Source of the DNA: Hirudo medicinalis
Lineage: Eukaryota > Annelida > Clitellata > Hirudinida > Hirudinidae
Assembly (NCBI GenBank): GCA_011800805.1
Contig: MPNW01000469.1
Coordinates: 154,444 to 218,443, forward strand
Reading direction: 5' to 3'
DNA: 64,000 nt
Under the pieces are notes generated by a model. The model did no database searches. It was not told where the DNA came from and saw only the letters and a program-made list of their open reading frames with translations. Shown here in pieces: positions 1-15,383 of the stretch; within the stretch, counting starts at the first letter, position 1, and every line of letters begins with the position of its first letter. The translations under genes and the position numbers were made by a program.

Positions 1-540
1 CGTGGTGACTGAATTGTTGCTATCAACTAAAGCAGGATATTATGGCTTCAAATAATTACATTCTGTCACCCATAAACACAAAAATAAATAAACAAATATC
101 TAAGTAGCAATTTATCCGATGATTTAGAGGTTGGGTCTTTTCGAAATCGTGAAATTTTTTATCATCCTTCGTTTGGAGTCCGCCACGTTTACGCATTCGC
201 CATGCATTCCTTAAAAGTTTTGAATAATTTGTCTTTTCCCCTGAGCAGATCTATAGGGAATAACAATATTACATTTATTTATGCAATGACATCATAATAA
301 TCATAAGAACATTTCCCAAAAGTAAATTGCAATTGCACAATTAAAACATTTAATAATAACTACTATTCTTATTGCTTTACTTTATTCTTATTGTCTGCTA
401 TTCTTATTATTCTTATTAAAAATAATTACTATTCTATTCTTTTATAATATTTTATTTATTAATTATGACAATATCTTGAAATGCTTAATTAATTATTAAT
501 TAATTATTCAACATAAATTATTATCAATTGCTGTAATAAT

Positions 541-897
<357 letters not shown>

Positions 898-1689
898 GTG
901 ATAATTCCTTGACATTCCAAGGATGAAGCCACAATTTGAAAGTAGAACAGACGTTAGACTAAATATTCACGTATCGAATTACAAATCCTCTCTGCTCAAA
1001 TATTTAAACATTTAAAAATACACGTTAAATTTTATTTATTAAAAGATCACAACAATAATGAAAACTTTCTCATGAACCTTCAGCAGTTACATTATTGTGC
1101 AGAACATTTTGAAGAAAGAACATTCTTAACTAGGATCTCCTTGTTGAAACCTGTTCATTTATGGATTTCAGTTGTTCTGAAATAAATTTTGTGAATTTAA
1201 TTTTAGTGTCTTTATAACTTCTCAATTTTGTTTGTTTAAATGTAGTTATAATTCGCTTCAAGTGGAATCAGTTATCTTTTTGAGTAGGCACGATAAAAGG
1301 TATCAGAAGTTTAACATTGTAATGAAATGGAAGTTATAACTTGTCATTGCAGGCGAATTTGTCAATTCAGAATCTACAAATTGCATCCTTGAAAATGTAT
1401 TTATAACCGTTATTATTATTATTATTGTTGTTGTTGTTGTTATTATTATTAACCATGTTGCTGTAAATAATAACATCAAAATAATATCACCAATTTAATA
1501 TAATCCAGTTTCCCATGTAAGGAAGTTTCACATTCGTCCAAAGTGGGAGGCATTCCATCATCTTCAGAATTCAAACAAGTTTTTTTTATTTGATTTAGCG
1601 TAATTGACTTACACAAATTATTAACAAATTTAAATACACGTAACGATACGCAAGAAGTCATTAATCCAAACACTAAGACAGAATTAATG

Positions 1690-3492
<1,803 letters not shown>

Positions 3493-4812
3493 CTTGAGAA
3501 AGAACAGTTGGACGTGTGACTTTGGCTCCATCTACGGTGATGAGTTGACTGATCGGAAAGAGCATGACAACGTCTCTTTCATGGATGAAGTAACAATGTT
3601 CCGGATGAATGCCCCGTCCTCTGATAATGATGTCCGCATTCATGCACCCGACTGTGGTTTTGCCTAAGTTTTAATTATTATTTTTTTTATTTAATCACGC
3701 AAAACATGAATTAAAAATAAAATGCAGAGTGCGAAAAAATATCAAATAACAAAGTGAATAATTAAGATACTCGCAGAAGCAAATTAAGAAAACAGATTTT
3801 TCACAATCTCATGAGAGCATCGCATTTTGAAGAAGTTGTTGCTACAGTTGACATAACTTACACTGGTCGTTCGATGCGATGAGGAGCAGTTGGTGGGAAC
3901 TTCATTCATTGAACACAATTTTTGAGGCGACCTCAGAAACATTCAGCGCGGGTAGTTTTTATTCAAAACTTAAGACGATGAAAAAGGATTTTAACAAGGA
4001 TAATTTTTGTTTACTAATTACTGGCTTTTGAAATTTCGTTCCATCGCCTGTTATCACCGTTATTTTTCTGCAACACCTTCACAATCACCTTTGTAAACAC
4101 CAAACTTAATTGAAATCGTGCTCTTGGGATCGAATGCGAGCTAGTTAGGTTGCTGGTTAACTAAGTTCACTTAACAATTTTGAGAAGACTCAGTGACAAA
4201 AATTGGAAAACTCCAACTTGTAAACTTGTGGGTAGAAGATTCTTTCAGAAGTACTGAATCATAGCAGTATGAGAATGTTTTGCGTGGATCGGTTAATTAG
4301 ATGCAATGCAGCTTTGTTTCGACAATTTAAAAACATAAACAAGGAGCTTAAAAACTCATAAAAATACTAAAAATCTAATGGTCTAAATGCTCCACACTTT
4401 CTCAGGATGAACAGATGGAAGCGATAGTGTAATTTACCCGAAACATCGTAGACTCGTTAGACGCATCCACTCATTCATTCTTCACTCATTCACTCTTCAC
4501 TCCTACCTTCAGGCAGTGGATGGAGTGTAACTGCAGTGCTAAACCTTCCACTCCCGAGACTGACCAGATGAGGAAGGTCTGTTTCCACTTTGACAGCTCT
4601 TCCAGCCTCTGTAACTGTCAGCTGCTTCTGATGAATGTCATTACCATTATTACCATCATAAATTATTATTAATCATTAATCAGTAATTAGTAATAATACT
4701 TTACTTGAGGAAAAGGCGATGGTGATGATAATGATCTTAGTTTCACTCACTTGTTGATTGAATTTCGAATCGCTTTCAGTGAGAAAAAATGTCGGGGACT
4801 GCATGTTGATAT
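3493..4812 (-). CDS. PHLDB: LL5/PHLDB-like protein, 5' part with FHA domain
   Basis: Three minus-strand exons join in phase: 4751-4812 (ATG at 4804, short 5'UTR before it), 4507-4621 and 3493-3663. The start encodes an 18-residue leader. The second exon holds the segment conserved in LL5 proteins just before the FHA fold (PHLVSLGSGR, then STAVTLHPLPEG). The third is the FHA core: KTTVGC, GRGIHPEHC, VVMLFP, ITVDG, then PTVLSQ. In animals LL5 proteins bind PIP3 and filamin and anchor microtubule plus ends at the cell cortex through CLASP; that role is family knowledge. The rest (long coiled coil, C-terminal PH domain) must lie left of the window. Kinesin-3 FHA domains are related, but the upstream LGSGR segment points to PHLDB. 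The paralogue number cannot be assigned. Confidence 0.87.
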
Positions 4813-7672
4813 CTGAAATTTAAAGGAATAATAACTGATCTTAATTTAATTATTAAGTCATGTTTAGTTTAAATCTAAGTTAATTCGTGTGCCTCTAGAG
4901 ACTAATGTAAATAATTTTGAAATAGAATTAATTTATGTTAGTAAATATAAAGTTTGGCCTTAAAAACCCATCGTCAGCCCATCGTGAAGGTTGAAATGAG
5001 GATGGATGATGGGTCGTTTGAATGGATGAGTTGAACAACAGGCTCTCACGATGTTATTCCACAAATACTTCCACAGACTCGGTCTAAATGTCAGAGTTCT
5101 GACACAAGGCAGCAGTTGATGATGATGACGATGACGATGATGATGATGTTGATGATGGCGATGAAGACGATGGTGAATGAGGATGACGACGATGATGATG
5201 ATTAGCACATTACCACAGTGCTATTGTGGTTTCTAAGCTGTTAATTCCAAGGTTTTGTCTGATTAAGACTAGAAATTAGACACTGCATGCTTTAAACTTT
5301 GCTTGCAGATGTAATGATGGAATTCAATTGTACTATTGTATTAATAGGCAAACTAATCGTAGTGGCCATTAATTTATCGAAAAGTGCGCAGGTATTTATT
5401 GACCCCCCCCCCCTCTACGGGGTCTTTAGTCATTACCCCATAAAATCTTGAGGGCACGCCTCCCCCATAGCTGCATACTGGAGGGTGCCCACTTACAAAC
5501 AGCCAAGTATGTCGATTTGGTCTTTGAAAAGCAAAATAAGAAATCAGAAGACGGAGTCAAATGGTAACATTTGTCCAATTAGAACAATTTAAAAATCATT
5601 AATAGGTTGGTTTAGATATTCAGGATCGTGTGATATTATTTCATCTGACTAAAAACTGAACATACATTCACAAACATATTTTTGAAAGTCAGAAAACCGA
5701 GGATTGGTCTCCCGCAGCCCCATCAAAGTTCTGAGAACTGCATAGCTAGCATAACTCCGGCTTGGATGGAGATAACAAATTGCCCATCAAACTCCTCCAT
5801 CAAACTGCTGCAGCTTAAACTGCCTGTCTGTTATGTTGACAGCGAAAATGGCGTTTGCGCGAGAGTGTTTAATTGAAAAGGACGATTTAAAAACAGATGC
5901 TCATTCGCTAACAGGTTGAACCACGTGCCAACTTAACTGAAGACCTCCTAATTGATGTCAGGCTTAGGTAATAAGGCCAGGTCAAACGAGGGCAATGGAA
6001 AACATGTCCACCTGATTATCGTATTTGACACAATGAAGCACTGCTTTTCATGTGCTAATATAAAATTATGCGGAAATCAAGTGAACGAAGATATTTCGCA
6101 AGTGTAAAAATAGATCATAGCAGTATGATCAGATGCAATTATTGTACGAACCGTACAAGCAAGCATAATAACCTAAACATTAAAGGTGAGCAAATGGCTG
6201 CTTGATGATTCGAACGTGAGGACTACAGTCAAGTAAAACTTACAATTTGTGATAAAAGGATAAACTTAACCGATCAAATTCTTCACGAACCTATAACAAT
6301 CACTTCATTTTATACTCTTTCCTTTTATTACTATTTCACATAATTTCCCTCCTACCCCATTCTTTTCTTAGTTCCTGTGTCTTTTCTCAAGTGTTAAATC
6401 AGTGGTACATCAAAGTAATTGCTTAGAATCTCCTCAATCGAGGATGACTGATGAAGAATATCAACGCTAAGTTTGTACGACTTATAATTATGCACATTGT
6501 GTTCGACAGTGTGGTTACAAATTGTTTGCGAGGCCAACTGCTAAGGCCGAACATAAAACCATTGAACAAATCAGCTTATAAAGCCACTTATCACTGCAAA
6601 GCAAATTTTAAAACTGCAATCAAAAATTAGCAAAAATTGTTACTAACCGCGTATTTTGGGTTTCTCCAGGAGTCTGATTATTAAAGGACGCTAGGAGTGT
6701 TTGTGCACATGACTTTTGAAAAAAGTCGAAACGTTTCAAGTTTGAATCGTACAGAAGTAGGTAGAGCAACTTCAAAGTCGAAATGCGTTCATTCGCAATT
6801 CACTCGCACGCGAACATCAGTTTGGAACCGTTGGAGAGCTCAACGAAAAGTGTCGGCATGCAACGTCACACAACTGCAACTAACTGCAACAACCTCGACC
6901 AACAAGTCATCGTCACTACAAGTTTCGATGTCAGCTTTGAAAGTCTCGAAAAAAACAACGTTCATTTATTGAGTGATGTAAATCGAAACGAGAAGGATCG
7001 TTATCATCACCACGCTCAAGTTCATCGCCTCAATATCCCTCGAAGGAACGACTAAAATATAATTCAATTGGACTTTTTTTGAAGAACCTTTCGTCCTTTT
7101 CGTCAACAAAATAATTGAAAATCCGCAGTCATAAAACCAAATTGTGACTGAATTCGACAACCTATTGTGGGTTTGCCCTGAGACGAATGTGGATGCACGG
7201 AGGACACCGCCAGCACAACTTGCTGGTCCATTCATGTGATTGGTAGTGCATTCCATAAAAGTTGACACAAACCTCTGGAAACGTCATGATTTTGTATTTG
7301 CACAAATCTCATCCTCCTCTTTCCAGAACACCATAGTGTTACGTAATAACTGCTGAGAACTTCAAGAGCAGGCAACACCCTAGCACTATCCTGACCAACT
7401 TAATAAATTAACCACGTAATTTCATGTGGTTAACTTAAAAATGACTGCACAAAAGTACTTGTTAGCACTTAAGTCGATAAAAGCCAAGAAAGGATTCAAT
7501 ATTTTAAAATAATTCAGTTTATTTAATATAACATATATTCCCTAGTGAAATACACATTCAATAAATAGATGAAAATTCGTTCAACAGACGGAAATGATCT
7601 TAAAACAATAAAAGCATGATGTCAAGCGACATTTCAAACTCAACGAGTCATTTCCATAAATGCAGAAACAAT
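4813..7672. other. Intergenic region between PHLDB-like and KMT2 genes
   Basis: No supported exon. Contents include a GAT/GAC-rich microsatellite at about 5115-5205 and a C-run near 5400. It separates the 5' end of the PHLDB-like gene from the 3' end of the KMT2 gene (stop at 7673), so it probably holds the PHLDB promoter and the KMT2 3'UTR. Open frames at 6697-6972 and 6783-7055 show no recognisable protein. Confidence 0.6.
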
Positions 7673-10600
7673 TCAATTCATGAACTTTTTACATTTTCGA
7701 CTGCCACAACAACATGGTATCTTGTTGCCCTCCTCAATGGGGAATTTGTAGTTGTAAGTCAACTCCTCTCCCCTCCCGATGTACCTGGTGGCACAGATGA
7801 CAATGTGTTTGCGACCATCCACATGAATGATCTTCGAAATGCAGTTTGGATCACATGAGTGGTTGATGAAGCGTGCCGCATTACCCCTCATTGTGGCATC
7901 AACAACCTTGCTATCATCCACCTGCCATTTCGCAAAAAAATTAAATGCATTAGGAAGCGATAATGTCAATTATTATTTCAATTTTACTTTGAAATTCGAT
8001 GTTGCATTAAAATTTTTGTTGGAAAATCATTTTATCTGGAAACATGCTAATGTACAGCTTAATTACATTCCCTTCAATCAGCATTTGAAACATGAATATT
8101 TCTTGTCAATATTATATCTCAAATTCAAGTTACAAAAAAGTATGAACTCACTTTAAACATGTAACAGCCAATTCCCTTGCTCTCATACATTTTCTCTCTG
8201 CTGTCTGTCAGCACAGACCGAACAACTTGTCCACAGTATTCTATTACCATCTCTCCATTGTCGATATCACGCATGGCAAAAAGCCCTCGGCCGTGAATGC
8301 TCGACCTCCGAACAGAGACACTGATGGAGCACAGGGATCGCATGCTTTTATAGCGGCTCGAAAGAGGAAGATCTGTGCTTGCGACAGTAGACCGATTCCT
8401 GTCAAACTCATCGTCACTGTCAGCGACAGGCTTGCCAACCTTAATGGTTCTTCTATGCTCAGACAAAAGAAAATGAAAAACATCCAAAGGTTTCCTTTGG
8501 GAGAATGGTATGAACCTTGCACACCCTTCTTTGACTTCCACTAAATCAACTAGGTTTTTTCTTGACATCTGACTGTTGCTTTTGTCAGCACAATTCCGTA
8601 TCAAATTGATGACAACTGGATGATCTAGGCCAAAAAATGTTACACCTCTCATTCCTCCAAGAGATATAGGCCTCAAACTTAGCTTATGTCTCATTGAATC
8701 AAATTCGGTCTTCACTTTAGACCATGCTTCTTCAGCAGAGCTACCAGAGCAGGAGAATCCATCACTGCTTTTGATCTCAAAGACCACCATCTTCTCACTT
8801 GGAGCTGAGTTGCTATTTTCTTCTTTTGAGTAACAGCTGCTGTTGTTATTTACAACACTCTCACTGATTCTTTTGCTACAAACACTGCTGTCTGAGATTT
8901 CATTCCCATCAACGTCATTGCTAAACTTCACAATTGAAGTAATAGCTGTACAACTTGTTCGCCACCAACAGAAACTGTTACAGGAAGTTTAAGGGAACCG
9001 TGATCTGACGAATGCCTGAATTTCTGGTCAACAATCGAAGAAATGGCCACACAAGGAGTGCAATTATTGACTGAGTTCTGACCTTCCCATGTTGTAAATT
9101 TGTTTGAAGATGACAACAAGGATGAAATGCTTGTAACCCCAATTGTTGCCATTGGCGAAGCGACAGCCAATCCGAGATGACTGGAAACGTCGGAAGGTGG
9201 AAATGTTCTTTTTAAATTCTGAACAGAACAAGATGGCAACATATTGTTGGTATTTATAAGAGATGATGGATGACTAGTCAGAACAAGTGGTGATGTGTGA
9301 ATTTGAATGGCACTAGAGGTGCACATGGGAGTGAATAATGTAGAAGATGAAGGTAACAATAAAGGAGATGAGGTTTTTGTTGCTGACAGACAAGGCAATT
9401 TGTTGGCTAAACATGATGTGCTAGTGGCAGTTGAAACCCTAACTGAATTCATTGGTTCAGATGGCATAATTTTGGTCACAATATTTTCAGTATTCACAAG
9501 AGATAAAGCTGCTGACTTGCTGGAAGATGCAGACTCATTATGTACATGAAGTGATGAAATTGATTTGGAGGCATCAGAAAATGCTTTTGCTTTAAATGAA
9601 GGTGATACTAATGAAGGTGTAATCATATGATCACACCTCCTCAGTTTCAGCATAGGCATGTTAGTTCTAGTCTCAAAATTTCTAACAAAATCATCAAAAT
9701 CTGAGAAAACTCTTGAGTTGATAATGCCACCTTGATCCTCTTCTTCTGAATCTGTAAACATTAGCTCGTTGCTTGCGAAAGGTCGTGGCTTGTCAAAACC
9801 TGCAGCAGGTTTCAATATGGCAAACTTGGTAGGGCTACTGGAAGACACCATCTCTGTGTCCACTGAAGTTGTTACTTTTGATGCAGTTGTTGTTTCTATC
9901 AATTCAATTGTGGAAGAGGTGGCTGCAACAGATTGGTCTGTTGGGAATGACAAATGTTCATTAACAGTAGCTGTTTTTGTGAGTGAACAATCATTGCTAA
10001 GAACACTTCTAGGGATGAACAAATTTGACTTTGTCCCAGAAACATTCTGTGGTTGCTTGAAGGCCTCCAAAGAATTAATCAAAATGTTGCTATTGACATA
10101 TGTCAAATTGTTCATCGTTAATGCTGGGCATTGACTACTTTGAACATTACTGTTGCATGTAATCTTCGTTGAAGGTAAAACTTCCGTGTTTAAAGCAGCT
10201 GCTTGTAATGAGACATGAGAATTTGTGGTCATTATCGGACTCAACGAATGTGAAAAGTTATTGTTGCTGCAACTCAAATCAGAAGGGTCTGAATCTGAAT
10301 GAGAACCAGTTTTTTTAGCATTCAGCAGGCCCACTAGAGGAAGATTTGGAAAGCTGTTGTTATTGTTTAGAGGTGGAGATTTACCAACTTTTGATTTCAG
10401 AAAGGCCTGGAGGTTGGCACTTGATATGGAACCTAAGAATTGAACCTGTGCTTTCATAATGCTGTTAACAGATGAAGAGGCAGTACTAATCTCCAGTGAC
10501 TTCGTGGAAGTCTTCGGTTTTAATGGAGATGGCAATCTCGATGAATTCACCATAGATGTTACTGCAGCAGTTGATCTGCTTTGTTTAAATTGTATTGGAC

Positions 10601-13600
10601 TACTTAGGACAACATTTAATGCAGGATTTGTGCAAATACCAATAGACGATTTTGTAAAAGTAGTTAGATTTGGTGATGTGTTTAAACATTGAACACCATT
10701 GGTTGAAGTAGAAAAAGAACTTGGAGTCAACTTTAATGGCACTTGATGATTAGAGGACCGAGCAGTAACTGAACAAGATTTAGGGGATTGATTTGAATTC
10801 ACTGAGCTCTGTTTTGGCTTCAAAAGACTCTGCAGATTAGCAGCCACAACTGATCCTAGATAAGAGACTTGTCCCCTGTACTGTTGGACAGGAGTTGCAT
10901 CAATTTTAAAACTTTTGATAGGAGTGTCCAACTTTGAATTATCCTTAACACAAATAGATGTTGTAAAGCTTAAATTCGCTGTGGCAATCCCTTGATGTGA
11001 ATTTGAAGAAGCCTTTATATTTGGCATGAGAGGAGTGGAGAATGTTGATAGAGCTTGGAAAGAATTATGGGGATTCCCACCTGTAGTTATGGGGTTAGTA
11101 TTTGATTGGTGAATATTATCATGACTAGTTGAATTTGAAAAGTCCTCAAAGCTCATGGTATCATCATCTACATCAGATTCAAAGCCTGCAGTACCATCAA
11201 GTTGTGCCAAATTTGGAAAAAACTTTCTGCTTTCAGTCATCTTGATCCTTTTAAGTTCCGTCAAATGTCTTGTTAAATTTTCTCTCATTGTCCCTTTCTC
11301 AATTTCATTAGTTAAAATTTTAGAAATTGTGCTGGTCTTCATGCAAACTTCAGAACTGGTATGCTTCTTCTCAAATACACTGCAAAAGTAAGTGCACATT
11401 TTTCTTGGATCTCTTGTGCTCCAAAATCTTCTCCGACTTCTAAAATACGAACTGGTATTTAGCATTAAATCTGACCCAAACATAAAGTCACTGAAATAAA
11501 TTCCTTGAGACTCATAAAATACCCAAATCCTATTAAAAAAATATTACAAACCTGTAACCATTCTGTGATCTAGTACCATTTTTCAAGCTAATTAATTTGA
11601 AGTTGCCTTTAAAATGAATTACAAAATAATATAACTCGTTATTTCTGATTTAATCAAATGTGTAGCAGAATGAAATAAAGCTTCACAATTAATCAAGTAA
11701 AATTCATTTATATAGAATGGCAACAATTCAAATAAAAAAGTACATACAAGTGTACCAACACTATTTCAATGATAAGAAATATTATTTAAGCCTTTGTCAA
11801 TTTTATGAAATAACAGCAAGAAATCATATTTTATTTACCTATGGAGACGGACTTTTTAATGAAATCAAGATTTGTGGATTCTTCTGGATCTGCAGCAAAT
11901 ATTTTCCTTTTCACACAAAAAATGCTTGTGATGTTCTGCAATGATATTATATTTAGTACTATAATTGTTACACATTAATTTGTTAATTACATTTTTGAAA
12001 CCAAATAAGTATGAAACACGTAAGTGTACCCACATTCCGATGAAGGATTGAAGCATGTTTTGGGCAATTAAAATGAAAGTTCTTGCCAAAGGAGCAGTGG
12101 CATGCAACAGCACAGGCAAAATGGTACCTCTTTAAGCATTGCCTCAATGAACATTTTAGGCTTGCCCCTGGTCTAGTGCAGTGGCTGCATTGCTAGAAAT
12201 CATTGAGGAATACATTATCTTGAACTCAGATCACCAATGAAAACATATTTAACATTAAACATGACGTGAACCTTAAACTTAGAGCTGGAAATGGTTTGCC
12301 TAACATTCACCAGGTGGCCATCCCTCAGCTCCCTTACTCCTTCTGACCATAGAATGCAGTTCACATGCACCCAATGATTTGACCCAACATATAACAGACG
12401 ACCACCAAGCTTTGATAAACAGTAAAACTGATTAATAACGTGAGTAAAAATTTATTAATAGAAATTTTAAGGGTTGTAATGTTTTGAGCATTCATAAATT
12501 TTTGAAGTTATTCTCTTTACTTAGAGCTTAATTAATGTATACATTTTAGGATGCCAACAATCATGCAGTGCATGTGATTGTAAGTAACAAATAAACACAT
12601 TAACTAATAAAATAACTAAACTAGGAATAATAAAAATATGTATGAAATTTATTTCAACAAAAGTAACAAATATACAACTGACTAACATTTGATGGCAGAT
12701 CAGTGGCTTTGAAACACAATGCACATCTTCTTTTGCATTTTAATTTTGAGTCGCTGCTCTCATCTAAGTAAATTTGTTTACGACTAATTACATTTTGAAA
12801 ACTTAAGAAATCATTGTATTGATCATTACCTTGACAATTCTTATCCTTTAAAATCTTCATCAATTCTCTGACAATACAATCTGCAGTCATTTCTGTGCCC
12901 TGAAGTTTTCAATTTATATCAATTGTTAGAATATTCAACTCTTATAATATTCTTTTATCTCACTTTCTGTAATTATTCAAATAAGCTTTTACGATCATTC
13001 ATATCAAAGTAATTAAATGTGAAATAATCGTGTCTTATATGAAAGAATTTAAAATTATTTATGATAATTTATCACCATATAAATGTTTTTTTGACATCTT
13101 GTGCACATCCAACTACTTTTGTTGGCCTCAGTAATCCTGAATCCTAGACAATACTTGTGGTAGGGCTCACAACACTCATTGCAGAAAAGCAACTGCAATT
13201 AAAGGCAAATATTAGTATCATTGATGGATGAAACTTCTTATATTTTAAAATATTTCATCACATAAATGTTCAGTGATTTATTGAGTACTTATTTAATTCA
13301 ATTCAATCCATTGGTTATCCTGCCTTATCTTCTGGAAGTCGTCCCGCACTTCCACAAGCAAAACAAATGGAAACATCGAGAAGGGAGGAAGAAGTGATGA
13401 TGGCAGTTCCTGCTTTGGGGAGGCTGATGAAGCCATCATTCTTCACCTGCAGAAATTATTATTATTTAATAAAGTGCATAACTCTTAACCCAAAATAAAA
13501 TGCTTTCATGATGCAACATTAAAAATAATATCAATAATACCGTAATAAACGACAGGGCTTGATTTATGCCGAGTTTATTGTAAGATTTATTCAACAAATA

Positions 13601-15383
13601 TTCAGTTAACAAGTGGGTGATATTACCTGAAAATACCATGCTTACATAATAATCCTGTTAGCGGTTATTGCGTAACGATCACTTGCGAGATTATTTACCA
13701 AATAGGAATGCAAGCAATACAAACACAGTGCATGCAAGTTTGTTCTCACCATGTCATTGAGCACTGAAGATTTCCCATCATCCGAGGAATGTCTGGTTTA
13801 AAAAAAGTTGCTTTAAGTCGACTTGCGGACAAACTAAGATTCGTTAAAGTCATTCTTAATATAACACCACAGCACAATGAGTAACCAATGTTCTTCCTTG
13901 TTGTAGAATAACAAGATAACTAACATTGATTATTACACAGTAAGTCATGTTAAACTAACAACTGTGAAGAGGCCATTAGTTTTCTGACTTCACAGAGAAT
14001 CTTTTCAGAAAGTGATTCAAACAAACTAGAGTGATTTGGTTTCTCAGATTCTTTTAAAACATTGGCTCCTAGGGTTTCCTGGTTGGTATATTGAATTCCT
14101 CTCATGTCAATTCTGTCCAGTTTTTCACATGAAGTTGAAGGTAAGGCCTCTGCTAAAATTTATACCATGAAAATATTAACATTTATCACAAATTACAAGA
14201 ACTGGAATCCTGGATCACTTTTTCAAGAACAATTGTCAAAATCAAAACATAAAATAAGAAAATTTGAAATTCCTCATTAATGTTTTCAAATATACATGAA
14301 TATAAACTCTAAATGGTGAGCTTATTTTAAAGAAACATGTTTAAATTAAAATATATATGACTAAAGACTAAATAATCATTGATGTTGGACACCTATAGTT
14401 TGGAAAGTATGTAGAAATCTCCAAAATTATTTAAGAACATATAAAATGTATTTCGAGTTATATAATTTACCTCCAAAAATGCATTTTGATTCAGAGAGAT
14501 GTGAATTTTTTATGAGCTTTGAAAGATTTCTTAGTTTCTCATCAACATCAGAATCTTTAAGATGACCAACTTGATCCTCTATCATATCATGCTTGAGAGT
14601 TTCAATTAAATTCTCTTTCAGCTTCTCCATATCATAATTTCTAAGATTCAACTTAGATTCTCTGAGATTTACAGACTTAGGAGTAGACAACGAACCAGAC
14701 ATCAAATCTTTATGGATTGTGGTTGAAGATATATTTAGAGGATTTTGCCATTGTCTCACAACTGAAAAATTTGTGGAATCTAAAAGGCTGTTTCTCATCA
14801 GAGGCACAGGTGCACATGAAAGTACTGAGTGTGTTTCAAACAAACTGTTTCCTGTTTTTGTAGTAAAACTCTCTACAATATGTGAATCCTTCTTCAAATG
14901 AGAATGGTTTGTGACTCTGCCATTACTAACATCACAGTTTAACTTTCTTTTTTTGATTGTTGATGTCTCATCTAAAACTTCCTCATCAAAACAATCACTA
15001 GAATATTTTCTTTTCTGTGCCTTTCTTCCATCCCGATATGTAAAGTTCTCTAAAGAGATGTTACAATGCTCTTCAGTGCTTATGACCATCTGTGATTTTC
15101 TTGTAAATTTATTTTGGCTTCGATTCTTTTTATATAAATAAAAATTAAACAGTTTCTGTTCCAATGAATTGCTTATATCTTTATATTCTAAATGTGCAAG
15201 TGGCTTAGTATCTGATGGGGATGGCTCAAAATCTGTTAATTTCAAAATCTTCTCTGCACAATTTCGAACCTCCTTTTGAGTAAACCCTTGAAACAATTCC
15301 TGAAATGATTGAGAAGTGATAATTTATCAAACACTATTTTAAAAGAAATACCGCATTTGAGAGATTTACCACAGCGTCTCCAT
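7673..15383 (-). CDS. KMT2A/B-like: MLL/trithorax-type histone H3K4 methyltransferase (KMT2A/B-like)
   Basis: Exons on the minus strand: 14471-15299, 13963-14152, 13750-13792, 13324-13446, 13076-13192, 12687-12899, 12272-12409, 12034-12192, 11839-11935, about 8930-11529, 8152-8930 and 7673-7921. A possible start ATG is at 15383, but its splice to 14471-15299 is out of phase, so the N-terminus is unsettled. Order of domains: a PHD finger split over two exons (CFACGSAGR, then [12 protein letters not shown] and WMCTRC); an extended PHD ([26 protein letters not shown]); FYRN ([15 protein letters not shown]); a roughly 800-residue Ser/Thr-rich linker; FYRC ([20 protein letters not shown]); a WDR5-binding Win motif (GCAR); SET ([27 protein letters not shown]) and post-SET ([11 protein letters not shown]). 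Products of this family methylate H3K4 in COMPASS-like complexes with WDR5, RBBP5 and ASH2L. At about 1840 residues it is much shorter than vertebrate MLL. I find no CXXC, PHD2, PHD3 or bromodomain. The frame breaks near 8930 and near 11529. Confidence 0.92.

Noticed and set aside
6697..7055. Two overlapping plus-strand frames of about 90 residues
   Set aside because: No recognisable domain, no splice context and biased Ser/Thr/Lys content; likely chance.
9307..11391. Several plus-strand frames of 75-121 residues
   Set aside because: Antisense shadows of the long KMT2 linker exon.
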